Positions 34,738-42,899 of a stretch of 64,000 nt of DNA are shown piece after piece (positions within the stretch are counted from its first letter, which is position 1; every line of letters begins with the position of its first letter). A program made the position numbers and the translations under genes. Below the pieces are notes generated by a model. The model was given only the letters and a program-made list of their open reading frames with translations. It ran no database searches and was not told where the DNA came from. The stretch comes from Streptomyces flavofungini (GTDB lineage: Bacteria; Actinomycetota; Actinomycetes; Streptomycetales; Streptomycetaceae): positions 1,674,001-1,738,000 of the forward strand of contig NZ_CP128846.1 of NCBI RefSeq assembly GCF_030388665.1, written 5' to 3'.

Positions 34738-35991
34738 TCACCTCTTCTTCCTGAGTTGCTCGTTCATGATCAGAAAGGCCCCGAGACCGTGGAAGTCGTT
34801 GGTCTGCCGGGGCCGGGCTATGTAGAAGGCGTAGTCGCCGACGTTGGTGCCGATGGAGATGTCCGTGAGGTCGGTCAGACCGTCGGATCCGAGTGAGATC
34901 TTCTTCAGGACTCCGGCGTACCCGCGGCGTGCGACGCTCTGGTACGACGGCGCCACGTACCCCTTCTCGGCGGCGCGGGACAGCGCGAAGGTGAACATGC
35001 TCGAGCAGGACGTCTCCGTCCAATTACCTTCCCGCGTCCCCTTGTTGACGACCTGGAACCAGCGTCCGGTGGCGGGGTCCTGGGCCCGCGCGATCCCCGC
35101 CGCCAGCGTGCGCACGTGCCCGAGCAGCTCCGGGCGGCCCGGGTCGCTGCGCGCGGTGGCGTCCAGGACGTTGACGGCGGCCATGGAGTACCAGCCGATC
35201 GCCCGGCACCACTGCTCCGGTGCGCGCCCGGTGTCCTTGTCGGCCCAGGTCGCGGTGCGCGACTCGTCGTAGGCGTGCTGGAACAGGCCGTTGTCGGCCT
35301 GGAGGTGGCGCGCGTACACGTTCAGCTGCTCGACGGCCTCGCGGTCGGTGTACGCCTCGTCGCCGAACTCCTTGCCGTACTCGACGAGGAACGGCGTGAC
35401 CATGTAGACGCCGTCCGACCAGAGTTGGTGCGCGCGGCTCGCGGTGTCGGCGTGCCAGAAGCCGCCGTCCCGGGTGCGCGGGTAGGTCTTCAGGCGGTCG
35501 CGGATCTTCCGGGCGGCGACGCGGTAGCGGTCCTCGCCGGTCTCGTGGTGCAGGATCACCAGGAGCCGCCCGGCCTGGATGCTGTCGAGGTTGTTGAACT
35601 TCTGCCCGATGTTCCCCTCGGCGTCGACGAAGCGGTCCACGTAGCTCTTGATGTACGTCAAGTAGCGCGCGTCGTGGGTGCGTTGGTACGTCTGGTACTG
35701 GCCGAAGAGGTAGAGGCCGACGGGGTAGGACCAGCCGCCGATGGTGGTGGGCGTGAACCGGGTCGTCGTCGACTCGACCATGGCGACGGACCAGTCCGTC
35801 GCCTGGGGCCGCGCGGTGGGCGCCCGATCCGCGCCGGGTGCGCCCTGCGCCGACGCGGGCGCCGCCTGCGCGGTGAGGGCGGCGGACCCGGCGAGGACCG
35901 CGGCGAGGACGGCGCGGGCGGCCCTGCGGCGCGGGCGGGCGGGTTGCGGTGGGCGCGGTGTCGGTGAGGTGGGTGAGCTGTGACGGCGCAT
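34738..35991 (-). CDS. Secreted GH105/GH88 unsaturated glucuronyl or rhamnogalacturonyl hydrolase
   Basis: Exported (alpha/alpha)6-barrel enzyme of 417 residues that would cleave the unsaturated uronic acid from oligosaccharides made by pectin or rhamnogalacturonan lyases. A Pro/Arg-rich leader and hydrophobic core (AVLAAVLAGSAALTAQAAPASA) form the signal. Family motifs are DSIQAGRLLVILHHETG, GGFWHADTASRAHQLWSDGVYMVTPFL (the Asp of WSDG is the expected catalytic position), WCRAIGWYSMAAVNVLD and NWTETSCSSMFTFAL. ATG 35991 overlaps the pqqE stop by one base (TGATG), tying it to the PQQ operon. The secreted form is less usual than cytoplasmic relatives. Confidence 0.88.
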   Translation of the reverse strand: MRRHSSPTSPTPRPPQPARPRRRAARAVLAAVLAGSAALTAQAAPASAQGAPGADRAPTARPQATDWSVAMVESTTTRFTPTTIGGWSYPVGLYLFGQYQTYQRTHDARYLTYIKSYVDRFVDAEGNIGQKFNNLDSIQAGRLLVILHHETGEDRYRVAARKIRDRLKTYPRTRDGGFWHADTASRAHQLWSDGVYMVTPFLVEYGKEFGDEAYTDREAVEQLNVYARHLQADNGLFQHAYDESRTATWADKDTGRAPEQWCRAIGWYSMAAVNVLDATARSDPGRPELLGHVRTLAAGIARAQDPATGRWFQVVNKGTREGNWTETSCSSMFTFALSRAAEKGYVAPSYQSVARRGYAGVLKKISLGSDGLTDLTDISIGTNVGDYAFYIARPRQTNDFHGLGAFLIMNEQLRKKR

Positions 35992-37085
35992 CAGGTTCCT
36001 CCCTCGCGGTAGGCGTAGCCGGGGTGGTCCGGTGCGGGCCCGCGCGCCGCGTCGACCAGGGCGCGCACCACGCCGTGGTCGGGTGAGCGGTGGCAGGCGG
36101 GGTCCGTGCGGGCGGCGTCGCCGGTCAGGGCGTACGCCTGGCAGCGGCAGCCGCCGAAGTCGACGGTGCGCAGCTCGCAGGAGCGGCAGGGCTCACGCAT
36201 CCAGTCCTCGCCCCGGTAGCGGGTGAACGCGGGCGACTCCCGCCAGATCCAGTCCAGCGGCCGGTCCCGCACGTTGGGGGCGTCCGCGCCGAGCAGCTCC
36301 GCCGCGGCCGGGCAGGGCAGCACCGTGCCGTCGGGCGTGACGGTCAGGGACACCGCGCCCCAGCCGCCCATGCAGGGCTTGGCGGTGGCGTCCACGTAGT
36401 CGGGCGCGACCCACACCAGCTCCATCCGGCCGCCGAGCCGTACCCGCCAGCGCTCCAGGGTCGCCCGGGCGCGGGCCACCTGCTCCGGGTCGGGCAGGAG
36501 CGCGTCGCGGTTGCGCAGCGCCCACCCGTAGAACTGGGTGTTGGCCAGCTCGATCCGGTCGGCGCCCCAGGCGAGGCCCAGCTCCACGAGGGCGTCGAGG
36601 GCGTCGAGGTTGGCGCGGTGCAGGACGGCGTTCAGGCCGAGCGGCAGGCCGGCCTCGCGGACGAGGCGGGCGGCGCGCTCCTTCGCGCCGGTGGCCCGGG
36701 CCCCGGCGATGAGGTCGGCGCGGGCGGGGTCGGCGTGCTGCACGGACAGCTGGACGCTGCGCAGGCCCGCGTCGACGAGCCCGGCGAGGCGCGCCTCGTG
36801 CAGGCCGACGCCGCTGGTGACGAGCTGGGTGTGGATGCCCGCCGCGTCGGCCGCCGCGACGATGTCCCGCAGATCGCGGCGCAGCAGCGGCTCGCCACCC
36901 GACAGATGCGTCTGGACGACGCCCAGGTCGGCGGCCTGACGCAGCACGTCGCCCCACTCGTCGCCGGACAGTTCAGCTGACCGACTGTTCAGTTTGACCG
37001 GGTTGGAGCAATAGGCGCAGCGGAGCGGGCAGCCGTGGGTCAGCTCGGCGAGGAGGGCCCAGGGCGGCTCGGGCGCGGGGGTCAT
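35991..37085 (-). CDS. pqqE: PQQ biosynthesis radical SAM enzyme PqqE
   Basis: Radical SAM peptide cyclase of 364 residues that makes the Glu-Tyr C-C crosslink in PqqA. The SAM cluster motif is Cys19/23/26 (CPLRCAYC). GGEPLLRRDL and the C-terminal SPASM-type cysteines (CMGGWG, CRSCELRTVDFGGCRCQAY) bind auxiliary clusters. ATG 37085 overlaps the pqqD stop (ATGA). Its own stop overlaps the GH105 start (TGATG), an unusual coupling of a cofactor gene to a secreted glycosidase gene. Length and motifs are normal for PqqE. Confidence 0.95.
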   Translation of the reverse strand: MTPAPEPPWALLAELTHGCPLRCAYCSNPVKLNSRSAELSGDEWGDVLRQAADLGVVQTHLSGGEPLLRRDLRDIVAAADAAGIHTQLVTSGVGLHEARLAGLVDAGLRSVQLSVQHADPARADLIAGARATGAKERAARLVREAGLPLGLNAVLHRANLDALDALVELGLAWGADRIELANTQFYGWALRNRDALLPDPEQVARARATLERWRVRLGGRMELVWVAPDYVDATAKPCMGGWGAVSLTVTPDGTVLPCPAAAELLGADAPNVRDRPLDWIWRESPAFTRYRGEDWMREPCRSCELRTVDFGGCRCQAYALTGDAARTDPACHRSPDHGVVRALVDAARGPAPDHPGYAYREGGT

Positions 37086-37465
37086 CGCAGCCACCTCTGC
37101 GCCCGCAACCGGCCCAGGAACACCGGGACTTCGGCGCCGACCGGCGCGCCCGGGTGGCGCCGCTCGAGCTCCGCGACGATCCCGGCCACGTCGCGCTCCC
37201 CGTCGCACAGCGCCAGGATGCTCGCGGCCGCGCCCCGCAGCACCACGACGCGCTCGGGCAGGAGCAGCAGGTCGCCACCGCGTACCCGGTCGTGGCGCAG
37301 GACGACGGAACGGGCGAGGACGGGGCGCCAGTCGGGGCGTACCGGCTCGTCCTCGGCGGCGCCCGGACCCTCGGCTCCGACCGGGTCTTCGGCGGCGCCC
37401 GGCCTGTACGCGCCGACCGGGCCCTCGGCGACCGGCGCGTGACCGTTCACGAAGGTCTCACGCAC
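37082..37465 (-). CDS. pqqD: PqqA-binding chaperone PqqD with N-terminal extension
   Basis: Small winged-helix RiPP recognition protein that presents PqqA to PqqE. The conserved part starts near RPDWRPVLARSVVLRHDRVRGGDLLLLPERVVVL and ends with AELERRHPGAPV and RLRAQRWLR, about 85 residues as expected. An extra N-terminal stretch of about 40 residues is made of imperfect GAAED-P-V repeats and is probably disordered. GTG 37465 gives an 8-bp overlap with the pqqC end; a later start inside the extension is possible. The stop overlaps the pqqE start. Confidence 0.9.
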   Translation of the reverse strand: MRETFVNGHAPVAEGPVGAYRPGAAEDPVGAEGPGAAEDEPVRPDWRPVLARSVVLRHDRVRGGDLLLLPERVVVLRGAAASILALCDGERDVAGIVAELERRHPGAPVGAEVPVFLGRLRAQRWLR

Positions 37466-38225
37466 GGCCGCCCTCCTCCCTCAGACCCTCGCTGCCGCCG
37501 GCCCCGTCCACCGCGTCGAGCAGCGACCACAGCACGTCGCACTTGAAGGCGAGCGCCGCCACGGCCCGCTCCTGCTCCTCGCGGGTGCGGGCCCAGGCGC
37601 GCACCAGGCCGAGCGCCTCCTGGCCGTCACGGCCGCCCTGGCCGACCCGGCCCCGGAAGTAGGTGAGGCCCTCGGTGTCGATCCACGGATAGTGCCGCTC
37701 GAACGCGGCGATGCGGGTGCGCATCAGGTCGGGCGCGGACAGCTCGGTGAGCGAGGCGGCGACGGCGTCGAGCGCGGGCCGCAGGCGGCAGAAGTTGACG
37801 TACCCGTCGACGGCGAGCCGCACCCCGGGCAGCACCCGGGAGGTGTCCCACAACTCCTCGCGCGCGATGCCCGCGGCCTCGCCGAGCCTGAGCCACCGCT
37901 CGATGCCGCCCTCGCCGGGGCGCTCCCCGTCGTGGTCCCTGATCCGCCGCGACCAGCCCCGGCGCAGCGCGGGGTCGTCGAACTTGGCGAGGATCAGGGC
38001 GTCCTTGACGGGGATGTGCCGTTGGTAGTGGAAGCGGTTGGCGATCCAGCGGCGCAACTCGGCCCGGGTCAGGGTGCCTTCGTGCATGCGGACGTTGAAG
38101 GGGTGGCGGTCGTGGTAGCGCGCGGCGGAGACGGCGCGCAGCCGCTCGGTGAGTTCGTCGGGGGTCCAGGGCGCCCGGCCGGAGTCCGCTCCGGGGCCCG
38201 TCTCGGTCTTGACGGTCGTGGTCAC
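37458..38225 (-). CDS. pqqC: Pyrroloquinoline-quinone synthase PqqC
   Basis: Cofactorless oxidase of 255 residues that performs the last ring closure and eight-electron oxidation in PQQ synthesis. The helical fold is marked by ARYHDRHPFNVRMHEGTL, RRWIANRFHYQRHIPVKDALIL, the family motif RDHDGERPGEGGIERWL and FERHYPWIDTEGLTYFRGR. GTG 38225 overlaps the pqqB stop (GTGA). The C-terminus runs eight bases into pqqD. All key regions look intact. Confidence 0.95.
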   Translation of the reverse strand: MTTTVKTETGPGADSGRAPWTPDELTERLRAVSAARYHDRHPFNVRMHEGTLTRAELRRWIANRFHYQRHIPVKDALILAKFDDPALRRGWSRRIRDHDGERPGEGGIERWLRLGEAAGIAREELWDTSRVLPGVRLAVDGYVNFCRLRPALDAVAASLTELSAPDLMRTRIAAFERHYPWIDTEGLTYFRGRVGQGGRDGQEALGLVRAWARTREEQERAVAALAFKCDVLWSLLDAVDGAGGSEGLREEGGRA

Positions 38226-39133
38226 AGCTCGATCACCATCCGGTCCTGCGCGACTTCGAGCCCCCAGTCGGCGAGTTGCTCGTGCTGCTCGGCGCCCGGG
38301 TCGCCGAGCGGGTTGGTGTTGTTCAGGTGCGTGTAGAGGCAGCGTCCGGGCAGCCCGGCGAGCCGGTGGGCGGTGCCGCCGGGCCCGGCGACGGGCAGAT
38401 GGCCCATGCCGGTGGCCGTGCGGTCGCTGAATCCGGCCCGCCGGGGTTCCTCCTCGTCCCAGAAGGTGCCGTCGACGAGGACGACGTCCGCTTCGCGGGC
38501 GGCCTCCTCGAAGGCGTCGGTCCAGGCGGCGAGCGCCGGGGCGTACAGGACGGTGCGGCCCGTCCCGGTGTCGGTGAGGCGCAGGGCGACGGACCAGGGG
38601 CCGTCGTCCGGGCCGAGGTCGGCGGCGTAGCGCGGCCGCTTGGCCGAAACCCGCACCGCGGCGACCCGCACTCCTGAATGGCGGTTCAGTCGCTGCCCGG
38701 ATTCCGTGAGTTCGTTCCAGCGCGCCTCGGTGTACGGGCCGAGCACGGCGCCGAGCCCGAGGCGGTCCCGGACGGCGCCGAGCACGGGCGCGGTGGCGAG
38801 CACGTCGACGCCGTCGCGGGCCTCCCGCAGCCGGGCGATGCCGAGGGTGTGGTCGAGTTCGGCGTCGGTGAGGACGACGCCGGCGAGCGGGGAGAGGCGG
38901 GTGTCGGCCCCCGGCCCCGCGTCGGGGAGCAGGCCGGGGCAGGACTCGATCTGCTCGCCGATGTCGGGGGTGGCGTTGACGAGGTACCAGCGGCCCGGGC
39001 TCGCGCGCAGGGCGAGCGAGGCGTGCAGGCGGCGGCGTTCCGGGTGGGCGCGTGCCCCGGCACAGCCGGGGCACGCGCAGTTCCACTGGGGGAGTCCGCC
39101 GCCCGCCGCGGTGCCGAGCACCTGGAGCAGCAT
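38222..39133 (-). CDS. pqqB: PQQ biosynthesis protein PqqB
   Basis: Metallo-beta-lactamase-fold hydroxylase of 303 residues thought to oxidise the tyrosine of the PqqA crosslink. The N-terminus has the typical VLGTAAGGGLPQWNCACPGCAGAR with a CxxC zinc pair, then NATPDIGEQI, LTDAELDHTLGI and VLYAPALAAWTDAF; the end reads THLNNTNPLGDPGAEQ. ATG 39133 is ten bases after the pqqA stop and its own stop overlaps pqqC. Normal length. Confidence 0.95.
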   Translation of the reverse strand: MLLQVLGTAAGGGLPQWNCACPGCAGARAHPERRRLHASLALRASPGRWYLVNATPDIGEQIESCPGLLPDAGPGADTRLSPLAGVVLTDAELDHTLGIARLREARDGVDVLATAPVLGAVRDRLGLGAVLGPYTEARWNELTESGQRLNRHSGVRVAAVRVSAKRPRYAADLGPDDGPWSVALRLTDTGTGRTVLYAPALAAWTDAFEEAAREADVVLVDGTFWDEEEPRRAGFSDRTATGMGHLPVAGPGGTAHRLAGLPGRCLYTHLNNTNPLGDPGAEQHEQLADWGLEVAQDRMVIEL

Positions 39134-39143
39134 CGGTGCGGGT

Positions 39144-39281
39144 CTACCGGTCGGCGAGGCGGTACGCGGTGACCTCGAGCGAGGTCTCGACGACCGTGAA
39201 CTCGGGGGTCTGCCAGCCGGTGGGCCCGGTCTCGGGAGAGACGGCGGTGACCTCCGACGTCTCCATCTCGTGAGTGTTCAT
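39144..39281 (-). CDS. pqqA: PQQ precursor peptide PqqA
   Basis: A 45-residue precursor whose Glu36 and Tyr40 (EVTAY near the C-terminus) are the two residues joined by PqqE. The leader has the conserved Trp-Pro-Phe pattern WQTPEFTVVET. ATG 39281 (MNTHEMETSEV) is the likely start, although an in-frame start further upstream exists. It is longer than the 20-30 residues of proteobacterial PqqA. It opens the minus-strand pqqABCDE set and would be transcribed from the 283-bp region before it. Confidence 0.93.
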   Translation of the reverse strand: MNTHEMETSEVTAVSPETGPTGWQTPEFTVVETSLEVTAYRLADR

Positions 39282-39355
39282 GTGCGTGTTCCTACCCTTC
39301 CTGAAAAGTGGGGGTTCAGGAGTCACTGGGACAAAATGCCGTGCACGCGCCCAGG

Positions 39356-39381
39356 GTGTTCACATGGATGGCCTGTGTTCA
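39356..39381. promoter_or_regulatory. Direct GTGTTCA repeats upstream of pqqA
   Basis: GTGTTCA occurs at 39356-39362 and 39375-39381, 19 bp apart, about 75-100 bp ahead of pqqA. Two helical turns of spacing would suit an activator. No -10/-35 was confidently found in this 283-bp region. Confidence 0.3.
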
Positions 39382-39564
39382 GCGACGTGCAACAGAGTTG
39401 CGTCATGACGGGACGCGGTCAATGGTTCGGACCGATAAGGTCGGAGCTATATCTAGCCATTCTCAGGGCGCCGGAGAGCGGCAACGCCACGCCAGGAATG
39501 CGACACGGGCCCTGATCGTTGACCATGGACGTACCACCCGACGACGTATAAGGATCGAGAGCTC

Positions 39565-40389
39565 GTGAGCAAGGTCCCCCCGATCATCCTGAACAACGGC
39601 ATCGAGATGCCGCAGCTGGGCTTCGGTGTCTGGCAGGTGCCGGACGACGAGGCGGAGCGGGCCGTGGCGACGGCGCTGGAGTCCGGGTACCGCAGCATCG
39701 ACACGGCGGCCGTCTACGAGAACGAAGTGGGCACCGGCAAGGGCATCGCCGCCTCCGGAATCGACCGCGACAAGCTCTTCGTCACGACGAAGCTCTGGAA
39801 CGACCAACAGGGGTACGACTCGGCGCTGCGCGCCTTCGACGCGTCCCTGGAGCGGCTGGGCCTGGACTACGTCGATCTGTACCTGATCCACTGGCCCGTG
39901 CCGTCCGCGGACACGTACATCGACACGTACAAGGCCTTCGAGAAGATCCTCGCCGACGGTCGCGCCAAGTCCATCGGCGTCTCCAACTTCCTTCCGGAGC
40001 ACCTGGAGCGCCTCATCGACGCCACGTCGGTGATCCCGGCGGTCAACCAGATCGAGCTGCACCCCCACCTCCAGCAGCGCGCCTCCCGCGAGTTCCACGC
40101 CCAGCAGGGCATCGCCACGGAGGCCTGGTCCCCGCTCGGCCAGGGCAAGGGCCTCCTGGAGGTCCCGGCGATCATCGCCATCGCCCAGAAGCACGGGCGC
40201 ACGCCCGCGCAGATCGTGCTCCGCTGGCACATCCAGCTCGGGAACGTCGTCATCCCCAAGTCGGTGACGCCCTCCCGCATCAAGGAGAACATCGACGTGT
40301 TCGGCTTCGAGCTGGACCCGGAGGACATGGCGGCGATCAGCGCCCTGAACGAGGACCGGCGGCTCGGGCCGGACCCGGCGGAGATGTAG
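39565..40389 (+). CDS. Aldo/keto reductase
   Basis: NADPH-dependent carbonyl reductase of 274 residues. Catalytic tetrad regions are present: SIDTAAVYENEVGTGKGI (Asp and Tyr), VTTKLWN (Lys) and LYLIHWPVP (His). The NADP-binding end has VIPKSVTPSRIKENIDVF. This matches the AKR5-type 2,5-diketo-gluconate-reductase-like group. The start is GTG 39565 after AAGGATCGAGAG. It is divergent from pqqA across 283 bp. It might reduce sugar acids released near the pectin locus, but this is only positional. Confidence 0.93.
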   Translation: MSKVPPIILNNGIEMPQLGFGVWQVPDDEAERAVATALESGYRSIDTAAVYENEVGTGKGIAASGIDRDKLFVTTKLWNDQQGYDSALRAFDASLERLGLDYVDLYLIHWPVPSADTYIDTYKAFEKILADGRAKSIGVSNFLPEHLERLIDATSVIPAVNQIELHPHLQQRASREFHAQQGIATEAWSPLGQGKGLLEVPAIIAIAQKHGRTPAQIVLRWHIQLGNVVIPKSVTPSRIKENIDVFGFELDPEDMAAISALNEDRRLGPDPAEM

Positions 40390-40429
40390 CCCTGGAAGTC
40401 CGTGCCGGTCCGCACGGACGGGTGAGTTC

Positions 40430-41590
40430 CGTGGACCACCCGCGTCGGCCCTTCGGGGTCTGCGCAGGTGGTCCAGTTCTTCGCGGACCCTGAGGGATTC
40501 GGGGTGGTCGGGGCCGAGTGCGGGGGCGACGTGCCGGGCGGCCCACTCCAGGAGGGCGACCGCCTGCGGGACATCGCCCACGACGGCACAGCGGTCCACC
40601 GCCCTGCGGTACGTCACGACGGCGCCCTGCGGGTCGCCGGCCTCCACGGACAGCGAGGCGACACGGCGGACGGCGGCGAGCGTGTCGGGGTGCAGCTCGC
40701 CCGCCGCGCCGCGCCGCAGCTCCAGTGCCCGCGCGTACGCGTCGAGGGCCAGGTCCAGATCGTCGGCGTCCAGGTGGACGCGGGCCAGGGCCTCCAGGGT
40801 CGCCACGCTGTCGGGGTGGTGTCCGCCCAGCGCCGCCGTCCTGAAATCCAGCACCGTCTCGTACAGCGCCAACGCGCCCCCTACGTCGCCGACCTCGCGC
40901 AGGGCGCCCGCGAGCCGGTCGTACGACAGCCAGGTGCCGACGTGCCCGTCCCCGAGGGATCTGATCCAGGCGTCGAGGACGCGTTCGCGCAGCGCGATGG
41001 CCCTGGTCCAGAATCCCGCGGAGCTGAGCGCGTCCGCGAGGCGTTCCATCGTGAGCAGGGTCTGCGGGTGGTCGTCGCCCAGCTCGGCGGTCCAGCCGGC
41101 GAGCGACTCCTCGTACAGCGCGATCGCCTGCTGCCAGTTCTCGCCCGCCACGTGCACCGCCGCCAGCCGGTCCCGCAGGCCCAGGGTCTCCGGATGCGTC
41201 TCGCCGCGCACCGCCGTGCTGTGCGCCAGCGCCTCCTCGTACGCATCGATCGCCCGGGGCCGGCCGGGCTCGGAGCCTTCGTACACGGACGCGAGATCGC
41301 TCATGGCCTCGATGGTCCGCGGATGGTCGTCCCCGAACGCCAGCGCGGAGGCGGCCAGCGCCGACTCCGCCTCGCTCTGCGCCCGCTCCTGGTCGCCCGC
41401 CCCGCGCGCGGCGGCGGCGAGCCTGCCGCGTACGTCGATGGTGAGCGGATGCCCTTCGCCCAGCGCCCTGCGGCACTCCGCCAGGGTTTCCTCGTACCGG
41501 GACACCGCCTTTACCGGGTCGTCCTCCAGCACGGTGCCGGCGAGGCCCGCGCGGGCGGCCAGCGCGTGCCGGTCGTTGCATGTCCGCCAT
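40430..41590 (-). pseudogene. TPR-protein remnant of a trypsin/NTPase conflict-system gene
   Basis: About 375 codons encode at least seven kinesin-light-chain-type TPRs (units such as YEETLAECRRALGEGHPLTI and YEESLAGWTAELGDDHPQTL). TPR homology already runs at the upstream edge (RHALAARAGLAG), just after the TAA of the preceding gene, and no ATG or proper N-terminal domain precedes it. The ATG 41590 overlapping that TAA (TAATG) starts another frame that reads MADMQRPARAG, as if the first codons of a longer gene were joined to its C-terminal repeats by a deletion. At the other end there is no stop until 39463, on the far side of the aldo/keto reductase gene. An intact GTG 41532-39463 protein of 689 residues is the less likely alternative. 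Confidence 0.6.
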
Positions 41591-41928
41591 TATTCGCCTT
41601 GCGCGCCCTCGCGGGACCAGGTCAGCTTGACGGTCAAGTGCCCCTCGGCGGCGGTCTTGGCGATGACGGCGCCCGCGGCGGCGCTCAGCTTGACGCCGAA
41701 CTCCAGGGATATCTCATCGGGGTCGAGCGCCTGCGTGCGGAAGGTCCGCAGGGCCGAGAGGGCGGCACCGCGCACGTTGTCGAGCGCCGACTCGAACCGG
41801 CCCTCCACGTCGTGGATCTCGCCGTTGCCGTCCCGCCGCGACACGGACCTGTACCCCGGATCCTTGGAGTCCACCTCCACGACGACCGGCCCCTCGTCCG
41901 ACTCCCACCGCATCAGCTCGTTCGCCAT
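41590..41928 (-). CDS. Trypsin-co-occurring domain protein (CU044_2847 type)
   Basis: A 112-residue single-domain protein beginning MANELMRWESDEGPVVVEVD and containing EISLEFGVKLSAAAGAVIAKTAAEGHLTVKLTW spread over the conserved strand-helix-strand core. The family (trypsin-co-occurring domain 1) is typically encoded next to trypsin-like, NTPase and TPR proteins in actinobacterial conflict systems and may be an adaptor or inhibitor partner. ATG 41928 matches the conserved start. Its TAA overlaps the ATG of what should be the partner gene, which here is reduced to a TPR remnant, so this copy may be orphaned. Confidence 0.8.
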   Translation of the reverse strand: MANELMRWESDEGPVVVEVDSKDPGYRSVSRRDGNGEIHDVEGRFESALDNVRGAALSALRTFRTQALDPDEISLEFGVKLSAAAGAVIAKTAAEGHLTVKLTWSREGAQGE

Positions 41929-42107
41929 GCGCCCCCCTGGGTCAGGTGTCCTGCTCCCCTGCCTCCACGATCCCTCAACACGTGCGCCGATACGCGAGAG
42001 TGGGCAAATGCGTCCGCCATTCGTCCCGGGCGAGACCGCCTCCGGCGCGTTCACAGGCCCGGTCGGCGCTCGGACAGCAATCCTCACGCAGCCTATTCAA
42101 CTTTGAC

Positions 42108-42113
42108 TAGACT
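42108..42113 (+). promoter_or_regulatory. -10 box for a probably leaderless VOC gene
   Basis: TAGACT ends seven bases before ATG 42121, which places the expected transcription start at or next to the A of the ATG. No ribosome-binding site lies ahead of the start. No good -35 is visible. Confidence 0.45.
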
Positions 42114-42120
42114 GTCCGGC

Positions 42121-42822
42121 ATGGCCGAGAAAACCATCCCTCTCCTGCCCTGCGTGACCGTCCAGCCGATCGTCGACTTCTACACCGCCCTCGGGTTCGA
42201 GACGACCTACCTCCAGAAGAGCCCCTACGCGTACGCCGTCGTCGAACGCGGCACCGTGGAGCTGCAGTTCTTCGGCATGAAGCAGTACGACCCGGCCGAG
42301 TCGATCTCGGGCTGCTACATCCTCACGGACGACGTGGAATCCCTGCACGCCGCGTTCCGCGCGGGGCTCAAGGCCGCGTACGGGAAGATCCCCAGTCGTG
42401 GGCTGCCGCGCATCGGGCCGCTCAAGGACATGTCGTACGGGGTGCGGCAGTTCCTGATGACCGACCCGGCGGGGAACAGCATCCGCGTCGGCCGGCAGAT
42501 CAGCGAGGATCAGTCGCACCGGCCCGCGCCGAAGGAGACATTCGCGCGGGCCCTGCACATCGCGGACGTCTTCGCCGACTCCAAGGAGGACCTCGCGGGC
42601 GCCGCGAAGGTCATCGACCGCGCCCTCGCCCTGACCGACGAACGGCCCACCCCCGCGCAGCTTCTGCGGCTGCTCGTGCTGCGCGGGGACATCGCCCAGC
42701 GGCTCGGCGAGGACGCGCTCGCGGGGCAGTTCCTGGAGCGGGCCGCCGGGGTCGACCTCACGGAGGAGGAGCGGGCGGAGGTGCGGGACGCGTTGGTGCG
42801 GTTGGAGGAGTTGCGGGGGTGA
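42121..42822 (+). CDS. VOC (glyoxalase/bleomycin-resistance fold) protein with helical C-terminal domain
   Basis: Protein of 233 residues. Residues 1-130 form a vicinal oxygen chelate fold (LLPCVTVQPIVDFYTALGFETTY, VELQFFGMKQYDP, MTDPAGNSIRVGRQI), similar to bleomycin-binding proteins of the BLMA type. Residues 135-233 are helical with TPR-like spacing (LHIADVFADSKEDLAGAAKVIDRALAL). The extra domain is unusual for simple drug-binding VOC proteins. ATG 42121 is probably translated from a leaderless transcript. It could bind a small toxic compound or be an enzyme; no metal triad is certain. Confidence 0.82.
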   Translation: MAEKTIPLLPCVTVQPIVDFYTALGFETTYLQKSPYAYAVVERGTVELQFFGMKQYDPAESISGCYILTDDVESLHAAFRAGLKAAYGKIPSRGLPRIGPLKDMSYGVRQFLMTDPAGNSIRVGRQISEDQSHRPAPKETFARALHIADVFADSKEDLAGAAKVIDRALALTDERPTPAQLLRLLVLRGDIAQRLGEDALAGQFLERAAGVDLTEEERAEVRDALVRLEELRG

Positions 42823-42899
42823 GGGCGTGAGGGCGGCTGGGGGGTGAGGGGGCGGTGACGGGGCGCGGGCCTCGATCTCGCCCGCCCCCGGCCCCGGCC

